Shown one piece after another: positions 1 to 11,395 of a DNA stretch of 64,000 nt. The notes under the pieces were generated by a model that saw only the letters and a program-made list of their open reading frames with translations, was not told the origin of the DNA and did no database searches. The stretch is from contig JAEUWY010000015.1 in the NCBI GenBank assembly GCA_022059125.1, forward strand, positions 806,001-870,000. The letters are read 5' to 3'. How positions within the stretch are numbered: position 1 is the first letter of the stretch; each line of letters opens with the position of its first letter. Position numbers and translations under genes: made by a program. The DNA is from Corynespora cassiicola (Eukaryota > Ascomycota > Dothideomycetes > Pleosporales > Corynesporascaceae).

Positions 1-81
1 AATAAACTAGTTAAATTAGTATAAAAATAAATATTTTAGAAATTTAAACTTGAATCTCTATTTTCTCTGAACACAGATAAG

Positions 82-1340
82 ATGGAACCTCAATTCTCAA
101 TATATGAAGAGAAAGTTAATCTTTTATATAAAGCTAATACATCTATTATAACTATTTCTAATATATTAAATAAAAGTAAAAAAAGTATTTATAATACTAT
201 ACAACGTATTAAAAGAAAAAAAAAATTATTTAATAGCATAATAAGAGATAGAAATCAGGATAAAATAAAGCTATTAAAAAGAGATAAAAGAATTATAAAT
301 AGGGATTTAATTAAAAGCCCTAAAAAAACAAATAAAAGAATATTATTAGAAAATAATATAAAAATATCTAAAAGAAGCTTACAAAGATATTTAAAAGAAG
401 AAAATTATAGTACAAATATTAGTACTAAAAAGCCGTATTTAAATAAAAAAAAAGCTGAAATAAGATTAAAATACGCAAAAAAACAATTAAAAAATATAGA
501 AAATATAAATTTAAATAAAATTATATTTTCTGATGAGTCAGCAATAGAAAGAGGCTTAGGTTCTAGACAGGAATATATAAGAAAAAAGAGAAATAAAAGA
601 GTAGGAGTTGAATTAGCTTTTATAAAATCAAATTGTAAGTAAAAAAAAAAATTAAAAAAATTAAAATTAATTAAAAATTAATTATAATTTTTTAATTTAA
701 TTACTTTTTTAAAAAAAAAATACTAATTAAATTATAGCTCGAGATATTGTTATATCAGTATGGGGAGCTATTTGGATAGGAGGAAGATCAGAATTAGTGT
801 TTATTAAAACACCTAATTCTAAAAATAACTTTAATAATACGGATTATATACAAAAAGTATTAAAATCTATTATTAAAAAACAAATAAAACCCGGTTAGTT
901 TATATACTTTTTTTTATTTTTTTATTAAATTTATTATTTAATTAAATTTATTTAATTAAATATTAAATTATAAAATTAATATAAATACTAATTACTTTAT
1001 AGACTGGAAATTTCAACAAGATAATTCAAAAATCTATACAGCTAAACCAGTTTTAAAATGGTTTAAAAGAAACAAAATTGAATTATTTGAACATCCAGCT
1101 TATAGCCCAGACTTAGCACCTATAGAAAATATCTGGGCTATATTAAAAAATAATTTAAAAAAATTAAATCCTAATTTATTAGGTAAAAAAAATAATAAAA
1201 AAGAAAATACTTTATTTATAAACGCTATAAATAAAGAATGGAATTTAATTCCACAAAAAATAATAGATAATTGTATATTATCTTTACCTAGGCGTTAGGA
1301 GGCAGTTATTAAAGCTAACGGATATTATACAAAATATTAA
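82..1340 (+). mobile_element. Tc1-like (DD34E) transposase gene, two introns, one late stop
   Basis: Three exons (82-634, 738-893, 1003-1298) join in frame across AT-rich introns with GTAAGT and GTTAGT donors and TAG acceptors, giving 334 residues. The N-terminal part is a helix-turn-helix-like DNA-binding region. The catalytic part shows FSDES (first Asp), QQDN (second Asp) and SPDLAPIENIW, with exactly 34 residues between the second Asp and the Glu. That is the DD34E signature of Tc1-like elements, which cut and paste DNA between terminal inverted repeats. The frame meets TAG at 1296-1298 and would otherwise run 14 codons further to TAA at 1338-1340, where the expected Tc1 tail (AVIKANG) is readable, so CAG to TAG is the likely change. 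Codon use is extremely AT-rich and the protein is rich in Lys, Asn and Ile, yet the frame is otherwise open. Terminal repeats are not resolved, and the left end may lie outside the window. Confidence 0.85.
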
Positions 1341-1731
1341 TAATTTAATTAATTATTAATTTATTTATATAGTTTAGTTTTTTTAAAAAAAAATTTCTGT
1401 TATTATTATTATTTTTTTTTAAATAAAAAAGCTATATTAAAATTTTTTGAATATAGTTATATATCATACAAGTTTATCATAATTAAATAAAAAATAAAAA
1501 TTATACGCTAGGTAAAAAATAAATCAGCTTTTAATTTTACTTTTTATTTTAGTCTACTTTTCTTCTAACTTTTAAGTCTATTTTTATTATATAAACAATA
1601 TCTTTTTTTTATTATAATTAAGAACTAGAAAAATCTCTATATAACTTATTTTTTTTTTTAAAAAATAGCTAGTCTAGTTAAAAAGTTATAGAAGTTTAAA
1701 AAGTGCTATTTTTTCGATTACTCTTTTTTAA
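1341..1731. other. AT-rich spacer between Tc1-like element and LTR element
   Basis: Strongly AT-rich sequence without a usable reading frame. It may contain the right terminal inverted repeat of the Tc1-like element, but I could not align one convincingly with positions 1-60. No gene is seen. Confidence 0.5.
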
Positions 1732-2161
1732 TGTCACCCCTCTGTACTATAAAAGTATATATTAATCTAATTTTTTTTTTTAAGTTTTTACTATTATAAG
1801 AACATGGAACGATTTATCTCCGATACAGCTCAGATACTACTTAGAATAAGAGTTCACAGAACTAAGGAATAATTATAAATTAGAACCTATAAGTTTTATA
1901 TAAAAAAACATTTCTAAACTACAGAACTATTTAAAACTATTATAATTTTTTATAGTTTCTCTCCAGCACCTATTTTAAGTCTAGTCTAATCTAGTTCTAT
2001 TTTTTAGTTATTATAGAAGAGTATAAAAAAATAAAAAATTAAAACTAAGTTAGAGCTATATTAAAAGTTAAAAACTAAAAATTAAATATAAAGTTTTTAA
2101 TTACGTGCGTGATGCTTAAAAGTAAATATATTTAAACTTTATATAAATAAAATTTATTATA
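1732..2161 (-). repeat. 3' LTR of the gypsy element (minus orientation)
   Basis: Aligns over its length with 8589-8987. Differences are almost all transitions, for example TTCACAGAACTAAGG here against TTTATAAAACTAAAA there. The outer boundary is uncertain: TGTCAC at 1732 or TGTAC at 1743 could pair with TGTTAC at 8589. Inner end at 2161. Confidence 0.8.
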
Positions 2162-5100
2162 TTACCCTCTCTCCAGTAAACAGATTATTCTAATTTAATA
2201 TAATTTATAGTCTATTTAGAAAAAAATATAAATAGTTTTTATTAAAAGCGGGGTACTTTATTTTATTATTTATTTTTACTTTTAGTGCTTTACAGAAAAA
2301 AGTGTTACGTATTTATATAACTAGTAAAATACTTTTATAGAGCTGCTGCCTAGCAGTTATAAATTTAGTTTTTTAAACTTTTTTTTTTTTTTTTTTTAAT
2401 TATTATATTTTGTAAGTAGTTTATTTTAAATCTAGTACTTCTACTAACTTTTTCTAAAGTTTTTTACTATTAAATTAGCTCTCTAATTTACTTTATAATA
2501 TCTATTTTAGTTTTATTTAGTACTTTATTAGTAGTTTATTATAAAATATACTTACGCGCCTGTTACGCTTTAGTAAAAAAATATATAATTAACTTTAAGT
2601 TTAAGTTAATTTTAAATAAAAAGTATAAGTACTATACTGCTTAAAAAAATTTATATAAGCTAGTATATATCTAACTTAGTACGCATTTAGAATAGTTAGC
2701 TAATATTTTATTTTAAATTTTAAAATACTACGCTATTAAGTATAAAGTATTAATATAAGCTGTAGATAACTAAAAAAAAAACTTAAATAACTTTATTTTA
2801 ACTACTACAGTAAAAATTACAGTTAAAGCTATTTTAGTTATAGCTTAAATAACTAAAGCGGAGTTAGAACGTATACAAACTAAAAAAGTATTATTAGCTA
2901 TTTATATAACTCTAAAAGCAATTTACTAAAGTATAAAAAAAATAAATTAAAAACTAGCTAATTTAAAAATAGTTTTTTTACGCAGCCTAGTTTGCGTAAA
3001 TAAAAAAAAACTACTAAATTTACTAAGTTTTTTTTAGCAAAGTAGTTTTAGCAGACAGATTAGTTAAATAAAAATCTACTAAAATCTAATAAAAAATCTA
3101 AATTAAAAAATTTTAATAGTAATAAAAATTTAATTTTTAATAAAAATAAAAAAAACTAATAGTTAGTTTAGAGAGGTTTTAGAGTTAAACCTAAAAAAAA
3201 TTCTAAGTAAAAAATCTAATAACTATTCTACTCTACTCTATTGTTTTATAAGTAATTTATATTTTTTATTTTCTATTTTTATATTTAGAGCTATTAGTTT
3301 AAAAACCAGAGAAATTCTGGCTTGTCTAAATACTTATTATAGAAAATTTTTAATTTATATAGAGCTTTTATAAAATTAGATATATTATACTATACAGAAT
3401 CTAAGTTATATCTAATTTAGTTTATTTTATACTTTAGTAATAAGCGTACAAGTTTACTAGCAAAAATATTTTTAACTTTCTATTCTTTTATTTTATTAAT
3501 TAGTACTTTAATTAGTTTTAAAGCTTTTTATTCTAAAAGCAGATTAGTAAAGTTTTTATATAAAATATCTAGTATAAATATATTATAAATTTTTAATTTT
3601 AAAAGTAGTTTAAAGCAGTATAAATAACTTACTTTTTTTAATATTTTAAAAAAATCTATTTACTGTTTAGACAGTTTTTAGTTTAGTTTTATAAATATTA
3701 AATTTTTCGTACTAAAATATACTTAATTTTTAATAGTTTAGTCTATTTAGTAATAGTAAAAGTTAACTTAAACTTATATTTATTTCTAAGTTTTTTTAAA
3801 ATTTTTTTTTCGCGAGCTTTTATACTTTATATATTTATAAAGTAAGTATTAAAGCGTTTTAGTAATTTAGTCTTTTTTAAAGCTTAAAAAATTTAAATTT
3901 TTTCTAATACTAATTTTAACGGGGTTCGGAACCGAATAAAACTTAATATAAAATTATTTTTAAATTTATATATAGAAAAATAAGTTAAGCGCGATCTATT
4001 AATAGCAGAAGTTTACTTTAGTTATTTTAATAGTAGCTTATAAATAGTTTTAGTTTCTAGTTAATATATTAGTTTATAATCTTAATTTAACTATTAGTTT
4101 TTTTATAATAAATAGTAAACAGCTTAATTTTAACGCTAATAATATAACAGAATTTAGACTAAAAACTAAAAATAAATTATAGTTTTTAGTCTAATACAAT
4201 TATCTTTAAAGTATATCTAAATTAGTATATCTACTAAATAAATAGATAGACTATACTATATATGTTAGTATTTTTATAATATAGAATTAATACAGCTTAC
4301 TTAGAGAGTCGATTAATAATTACTAAAATCTAATTATAGCTAGCTTTATTATAGAGAAATTCTTTAAAGTTTATATAAAAATATTATATAAAACAGTTTA
4401 AAATAGAGAAAAAATAGATCTCTCTAGCGGGACAGACTTGTTTTAAATATACTTATTAATAAATAAAACAGTTCTGTATATATTACTTATATAAGTTTTC
4501 TATATCTTTCTAATAGTACTTTTAAGCTAATAGCTAATAGGTTTTTATAGCGCTAAAGTATACTAAAAAAACTTAGTTATAAGCTTTTTATATTAAGCGT
4601 GTAATAAGCGTAAAATTCTAAAAAATATATAGTTAATATTAATATAATATAAGTCTATTATATATCTAGTACTAGTTAAAAAAGTTTTTACGTTTTTTTA
4701 TAAAGCTTAATTAATTTTTTTTTAAAAAAGTATTAATAAGTTTAAAAAAGTTAAAGTTTATAAAGTTTTTTAAAAATATTATATATACGCGAGCTACACA
4801 CTTAGTCTAAACTCTAATATATTTCTAAGCTAATTTAGTATTAATTTAGAAGTTAAAGTAATACAGTCTAATTAGTATATAAAAACAGTTATTTTACTAT
4901 ATAGCTAAAAAAAATTTTATATTTTATTCGCGACAGCTGAAAATGTTAGCTTTAGTATTATTTTTATCTAAAGTATATTTAATTTAGAAATTAAAAAGCA
5001 CTAATTTTTCTACCTATTTTATTTATTTAGTATTTAGAATTTTAGTTATTATAAAATATTCTAGCAACTTATAATTAAAATATATCTAGACCTAATATTT

Positions 5101-8100
5101 TACAGAAAAAAAATTAGCTTACTATTTCTAAAAAGCAGTAATAATAGCGAAAAATTTTTTATTATATATTTTTTAGTTAAGCTTAGAATTAAATAAAGTT
5201 TTACTATAGAAAGTATATAAGTACTAATTTTTATTAATATATTACTAAAACTGTACGCCTGTAATAACACTATTAAATATATTAATTTTTAATTTTATAA
5301 ATAGTTTAGAGTTAAAATAACAAAAAGTTAGAATAAAAAAAAAAAGTTTTTTAAAGCTTTAAATATTTAGTTATATTTTTAGATCTATTTAAAAAATACA
5401 GCAGAGCTTTAAAATATACTAATTAGTAAAATAATACAGAAATATTTTAGTATAAATTATTAGTAAAAGCTAGTAAATTTAAAAAAAAAATTTATTTCTG
5501 TAACAGTAGTAAATCAGACTTAATTTTATAAAGCTTTAACTTTTTTTAAATCTACTTCTAGTTTTTAGTTAGTTAAAATATATTTTAAATATTAAATACG
5601 TTTTATATAAAATTTAGATTTAGCTATATCTACTTACAGTTTAGCTTAACATAGTTATTCTAAAACAGCTTTAATATACTAAATATAAATTTATTTATTT
5701 TTAAAGTAAATAAAAATATTATCTAGATATACGATGCAGAAGTTATTAAAGTAGTTAATTAAAACATTATTTATATATTGCTAAAAAATAGCTAGTCTGT
5801 TATATAATCTAAATAAAAAAATCTTATATTTATATATTCTGTATTATATTTAAAAAGTAGTATATTTTTTACTATTAAAGTTTATTTAAATCTTATTAAA
5901 TATAGCGTAAATATCTAATTTTATAAAAACTTTAGTTTTACTAAATTTTACTAGAAATTCGTTTATTTTAAATATTAAATAAATATTTTTTCTAATTAAA
6001 GTATTTAGTTTATAATAGTTAATATATATTTTAAGCTTTTTATTTACTTTGCGAACACACAGAATAAATAATATAAAAAAGCTCTAACTCTACTTAATAA
6101 AACTATATTATAGTTAAATTATTATAAATTTCTAAATAGCTTTAAGTTTTTTAAAGCTCTATTTATATAAAAAACTATAGCTGTTTAAAAAAAGTTTAGT
6201 AAAAATAATTTTATAGTTATAAAATTAGTAGAGTAGAAGATAGAATGCGGCTTTAAAGTTAAATATATTTTAGTATATTTAATATATAGAAAAAAGTTAG
6301 AACAGTACTAGAACTACAGTATTCTAAATTTTAAAAAAAAAATTTTTAATTAGTTAGTTAATTTTAAAAATAGTTATTATAAAAAATTTATTCTCAGATT
6401 ATTTTATTAAAAAATAAAAAATATTAGCTAAAATAGCAGCTATCTAAAAACTTTAACTAAATTTAGAATTTAGTTAAAAATTAGTTAGAAAAAAGCGTTT
6501 AAGCTAAAAAAATTTTAGTTTTTAAAGTTAATATAGATAAGTTTCTAAGCTTTAATAGTATTTAGTTTAGTTAGTTTTCTAAAAAACGTTTCTTTAGAAA
6601 ATATCTTGCTCTACACTTTAGCTAGTAAATAGTTAATATAAGTATTAAAGTATAAATAGAGTAAGTATATATAAAAGTAAGTACTAAAAAAGCTAAATAA
6701 TCTAGTTGTATTCCGTATTTAGTTTAAGTTTAAATTTTTTTATTTATTTTAAACTAATAATACAGTTTTAAAATCTAAAGTTAAAAATAATAAAAAAGTA
6801 ATTTAGTATTATATGTCTATCTAGACGAAAATAGAGGCGGATATAATAAATAACTAAAAATTTAATTAAATTTTAGAAGCTGCGTATTTTAATTTAGTAA
6901 AATAGTTTCTAAATAAAAATTTAAAAAGTATAAAATAATAAAGTTGCGATAGAAGTATTAATAAACAAAAAACTTTATACGCTAGTATTAATAAAAAAAT
7001 ATAAATAAATTTTAAACCTGTTAGAATAAAGAACTAAAAATATTTTAAAGTGCTTTCTTTTTAGTAAGTTTAAAATCTTTATCTATAATAAGTTATACTT
7101 ATCTAAACTTAAAGCAGAAAATTTTTCTAAATATTTTTATTTTTTAATTAAAATAGATTTAGATTACAGAAGTTAATTGCGTTTTTAAATTAGTTATATA
7201 AATTATTTTTTATATTAATTTAGTTTATTTACAGAAGGTTGTAATTATATATAAAATAGTTTTATTTACTATAGTTATAGTAGTTTTTTTCTACAGTTTA
7301 AGCTAGTTTAAATAACTTACTATTTTTATATTAGTATAGTAGTTATAACTTTACGCAGATAGTACGCTAGTAAATAGTTTTTTTTTTTTTTATAAATACT
7401 GTAAATAAGCTAAGTAGCTTTTAGTTTTCTAAAACTTTAAGTATAGTAAAACTAAAGTTATTTTTTCTACTTCTGCTAATAACAGATATAGAAATACTTT
7501 AGCGCTTTATATTATAAATAAAAAAATATTTTACTATATTATTAAAAAAGTTATTTTATAAAAATTTAAATTTAAAGTTTAGAACTCGCAGAGCTAGAGT
7601 AATTTTTTTCTATAAATAAAAAAACTATTTTTTTTATACTCTGTTTTTAATAGTAGTAAATAAAAATTAAACTTTAAAAGTAAAAAAAAATTTTTTTTGT
7701 TCTATCTGCAGCTGGTAAAAAGCTACTTAATTTTCTAATTTTTTATTTTTTAAAATAAAGTATAATTTTAAAAAATTAAGTATTTTCTCTGCGTTAAAAA
7801 ACTGTTTCTAAAAATTATTAGCTAAGTAACAGAGCTCTAAATATTTTTAAACTAGTTTTAATATATATTTCTAAACTTCTACTATATAAACTTACTTAGT
7901 AAAATAATAATTCTAATTAATATTAAAATAATTTTAGATAAAAGCTAGCTATTATAAAAAAGTAACAGTTTTTCTGTTGCTAAAAAGCTTAATTTTAAAA
8001 ATCTACTTAAATAACTTTATTTAAACTAAAATTAAAAATAATTTAGATAGTTATTAAATGCGAATTAATAGTAATAGTTTTAGCTATTTTTTATTTTAAA

Positions 8101-8588
8101 AAAAAAAGTCTGCAGCAGCGGCTTTAAGTTTTAATATTTTAGCTTATAACTATAAAATTTTTACTTCTATTAATATAGAATAGAAATTATTATTATTAGG
8201 TTAAAGTTAGAATTTAGTAAGTTTTAAATTATTATTAAAAAATTAAAACTATTTTTACAGCTAGCTTAATTTTTAAATAACTTTTTTTATAAAAATATTT
8301 AAAAAGTATATAGTACTAGATATTAATAGTTAGAATTAATTCTAGTAGGTTTTTAGTAGTTATTTAGTTTTTATTTTAGTATATAATATGTTTTTTTTAA
8401 AAATAATCTAACTCGCGTAAAAGCAGAAGTTCTAAACTTAAAAACTTTAGTTATTAAAAAATTTAAAAAATTTTAACTTTACTAAAAGTTAAAAACGTAT
8501 ATAGTAATTTAAAACAGATTTAATCTAATACGTATACTATCTAATTATACTTTTTTTTATAATAAATAGAAAAATAATATTTTTAAGC

Positions 8589-8987
8589 TGTTACCGGCGA
8601 AAAGTAGTTTAAAAATATAATATAAAAATATAAAGCGACTTGTTTTTAATACGGCTTAAATACTATTTAAAATAAAAGTTTATAAAACTAAAAAATAATT
8701 ATAAGTTAGAACTTATAAGTTTTGTATAAAAAAATATTTCTAAACTATAAAACTATCTAAAACTATTATAATTTTTTATAGTTTCTCTCCAGCACCTATT
8801 CTAAGTCTAGTCTAATCTAATTCTATTTTTTAGTTATTATAAAAAAGTATAAAAAAATAAAAAATTAGAGCTAAGTCGGAGCTATATCAGAAGTTAGAAG
8901 CTAGAAATCAGATATAAAGTTTTTAATTACGTGCGCGATGCTTAGAAGTAAATATATTCGGATTTTATACGAACGAGGTTCGTTACA
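8589..8987 (-). repeat. 5' LTR of the gypsy element (minus orientation)
   Basis: Partner of 1732-2161. Its outer end reads TGTAACG on the minus strand (8987 inward), followed by a TATAAAA box-like string. This copy retains more C and G near the outer end, while the other copy retains more in the middle, so the two mutated independently. Confidence 0.8.
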
Positions 8988-9423
8988 AAAATACTAAGTA
9001 ATATATATAAACTAAAGACTTAATTAATATTAATTTATAATAAAGTAAAAAAGTATAAAAATTTATTATCTATTTCTGTTATTACAGCTATTAATTAATT
9101 TAAAAAAAAGCTGCAGTAATATTTTGTACAGCTGTATTACTTAAAAACTAAAATAAAAATTTTAAAAAAACTAATAAAACTGCTACGCAGTATATAAAGT
9201 AAAAAAAAAAAAATTTAGTAAAATTTTTTTTTAATAAAAGCTAAAAAAACTAAAATTATTACTTAAAAAATGTTAAAAAGTAATTAAATAAAAAAAAATA
9301 TAAAAAAGTAATTTATTTTAGTAGCAGCTAGCAGTTAAAAATATACTATATACACTATAAAAAATAAAAATATAATTTTTATACGTATAAAATAACAGTA
9401 TAACTACTGTAGTTACTTTTTAT
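8988..9423. other. AT-rich flank with no gene
   Basis: Continues the AT-rich, stop-rich composition of the retroelement without a readable frame. Probably older RIP-affected repeat sequence. Nothing else is recognised. Confidence 0.45.
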
Positions 9424-9652
9424 ATTAAATTATTATAATATTTTTTTAAGATAGTTAAGTATGTAGTTGCGCGTGTGCTAAAGTACTTAAAAATACGTAA
9501 CTCGCTTGTGTGCGCGACTCGCTTGTAGGTTACGTTATATTAATTTATTATTATGTTTTTTTAAAGTAGTTAAGTAGGTGGTAGTGCGCAGAGGGGCTGT
9601 CAGGGGGGCTGTCCGACTCGCTTATCTGTCCGACTCGCTTATCCTTTACGTT
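9424..9652. repeat. Two-copy tandem repeat at the AT/GC boundary
   Basis: Two imperfect copies of about 115 bp lie head to tail (9424-9538 and 9539-9652). Shared blocks are TTATTAT-AT-TTTTTTTAA, TAGTTAAGTA, a GTGCG-rich middle, two ACTCGCTT boxes per copy and a TTACGTTA end. The second copy is visibly more GC-rich and carries an extra GGGGCTGTCAGG stretch. The repeat marks the switch from AT-rich repeat DNA to ordinary DNA. Its nature is not known to me; it could be the end of an unrecognised transposon. Confidence 0.65.
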
Positions 9653-10111
9653 AGTTGCTTCTTGAGTGACGTATACATGAATTGAGTCTCAATTTATTTA
9701 CGCCCCGCCCTAACCAACATGGGTCTAGGCAGAAGGTTGTGAGTAATGTTCAAAGTTGAGTGCCAGCAAGCCCTCAAGGCGCCTAAAGACTTTTGTGATC
9801 AGAAATACTCTCTCATGACAGTAAAGAAATTTAGGCTTTGTCAAGAGAAATAATTGACTGATTGATTGGACCGGCTTTGATGTCAGAAAACTAGAAATTT
9901 GAGCAGCCTATCAGATACAATTCACTTTATTTGCATTTATGTTGCTGAAAAAGATAATTCATAACCCAGGACAGATGAATTCTTATCGATTTGTGAATAC
10001 TCGAAGATCTGAACCCTTAGAGAATGAATGACCAGACACTTGCTCACCACCTGTATCCTGAGGTTTGATGAGGTTCGTGCTATCGTTTTGGTGTTTTCTT
10101 TGACCTGTATC
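9653..10111. other. Intergenic, 3' side of the Pth11-like gene
   Basis: Ordinary base composition begins here. A 7-bp perfect inverted repeat (AATTGAG-T-CTCAATT, 9680-9694) sits at the edge of the repeat island. Beyond that no gene or RNA is recognised. Confidence 0.4.
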
Positions 10112-11395
10112 CTATATGCTGGCCGATACATACTTCATCTCTATGTCAGTAGAAACTTCAATGACTGAGCTGTCATTCATCTTGAAATAATTGGGGCTGT
10201 TCCCACAACAATGCGAGTTGTCCAGGCTGCAATTATTCGTCTGGCTTTTTCCTGACGAGATAGATATATGGCCAAAGATTGACGACAACTTTTGCATGAT
10301 GTTGTTCAGATACGGTTTCAGTGCGATTATCGAAGAACCGATAATAGCTGCAGATAGTTCCGCCTGAGTAGGATTCCACATGGTATGACCATACTGGTCA
10401 AATTGGGGAGGGATTACGCGGCTAGCTTGAGTCATAGCCCCTATTCTCGTGAGCACAGGTAGTATCCAAAGCATATAGCACTTACATCTTGGATCAATAT
10501 CTTCTGCTCTTGTCCATTGTAATCCCAGAATTGTGAGCTTGTACGCAGCGGCAATGCAGGCTCTATCCAATGCAGTGAGAAAATTGCCATATAAAGCTTG
10601 GATAGAACTTACGAGGCGCCAAGGGCGAATACTATTACAACTCCAATACGTTTCTTCAACGATATCTGGAGACCCATAACTGACCAAACGGGCAATAAAA
10701 GAATCAAGAGGTCTTGGAAAAGGCTCACGCCATACAAGACCGCTGTATATATCCAATAGCCTGTGTTGCTGACACAGTATTGCACTCTTTCAAAAGGTTT
10801 CCAGAATTTGTTTAGAGGCTTGCAAAGAAATCCAGCGTATGTTACAAAGCCGGCAATGTAGCATGCGACGAAAAATACTGCGCCTCGAATGATCATCTTC
10901 ATAAGTTTACTTGCTTTTGAAAATACTCTGTCGTAGAAGAAGAGGATAGAGATGCGGGTAAAGCCGGCTGCGCAAGGATACAAGAAGCAAGAGGCAACAT
11001 GTCCCTGGATTTGTTAATAAGAGAAATATCTTCATGGTAACCACATACTTTTCCCCATAGCTCGAACTCTGACATTGTGACTTCCCAAAGAGGTTTTCCA
11101 ACACCTGCGTTGGAGTTCACATAAGCTGCGATGATGGAATGAACGAGATAGAAAATCTAGATTTATGTTAACCTCCAGTCCCTATATGGCGCAATAATCT
11201 CACCAATGCCAGGTTCATGGTCCAATCGTCAAGTCCGAAGGCTTTCGATTTCCATCGGAGCACTAAGCGCAATATTGCAGAAATACTAGTGATAACAAGC
11301 AAGATAGTGATAAAGATAACAACATCCCATTTCTTGTTTGTGTCATTTATGTGTGTTGGAGGAGGTAAAAGTGGGATGTCACTTCCGTTATTCAT
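10112..11395 (-). CDS. Pth11-like integral membrane receptor (fungal rhodopsin-like domain)
   Basis: Five exons (11395-11204, 11156-11049, 11004-10613, 10562-10486, 10425-10112) close in frame to 360 residues. The start is the first ATG in frame; the longer frame to 11452 only has TTG. Helix 1 (WDVVIFITILLVITSISAI) is followed by RLVLRWKSKAFGLDDW, the Arg...Gly-Leu-Asp-Asp motif of the fungal rhodopsin-like domain. Then come conserved blocks: PCAAGFTRISILFFYDRVF, a helix ending FLCKPLNKFW, YCVSNTGYWIYTA, and DLLILLLPVWSVMGLQISL-KKR-GV. The last helix region keeps the MWNPTQAELSAAIIGSSIIALKP pattern in part. The cytoplasmic tail is polar. Family members are plasma-membrane proteins, the best known being Pth11 of rice blast, involved in surface and nutrient sensing. 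No CFEM domain is present at the N terminus. Ligand unknown. The gene lies about 0.5 kb from the repeat island. Confidence 0.85.

Larger units (their letters stand above)
1732..8987 (-). mobile_element. RIP-degraded Ty3/gypsy LTR retrotransposon
   Basis: Two direct repeats (about 1732-2161 and 8589-8987) bound about 6.4 kb of AT-rich, stop-filled sequence. Read on the minus strand, the region around 5705-5950 still shows the reverse transcriptase palm in order: KLDIYAIFNKI (from K-LDI-R-AFH-I), KKYTTF, YKYKIFLF (from YKY-VLPF), INNVLINYFNNFCIVYLDN and IFIY (from YLDDILIY). The second Asp of YLDD now reads Asn, as expected from GAT to AAT. The LTR on the minus strand begins TGTAACG and ends CGGTAACA, as in fungal gypsy elements. 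Gag, protease, RNase H and integrase were not individually resolved. The two LTRs differ almost only by C/T and G/A transitions, the mark of repeat-induced point mutation. I found no matching target-site duplication. The element cannot encode any protein now. Confidence 0.85.

Noticed and set aside
1722..1743. Target-site duplication of the gypsy element
   Set aside because: Bases left of the LTR (TTTAA or CCCTC depending on the boundary) do not match AAAAT on the right; RIP and boundary uncertainty prevent a call.
1..9650. CRISPR-like or satellite array in the AT-rich island
   Set aside because: Repetition is explained by two LTRs and a two-copy tandem repeat; no regular spacer structure.
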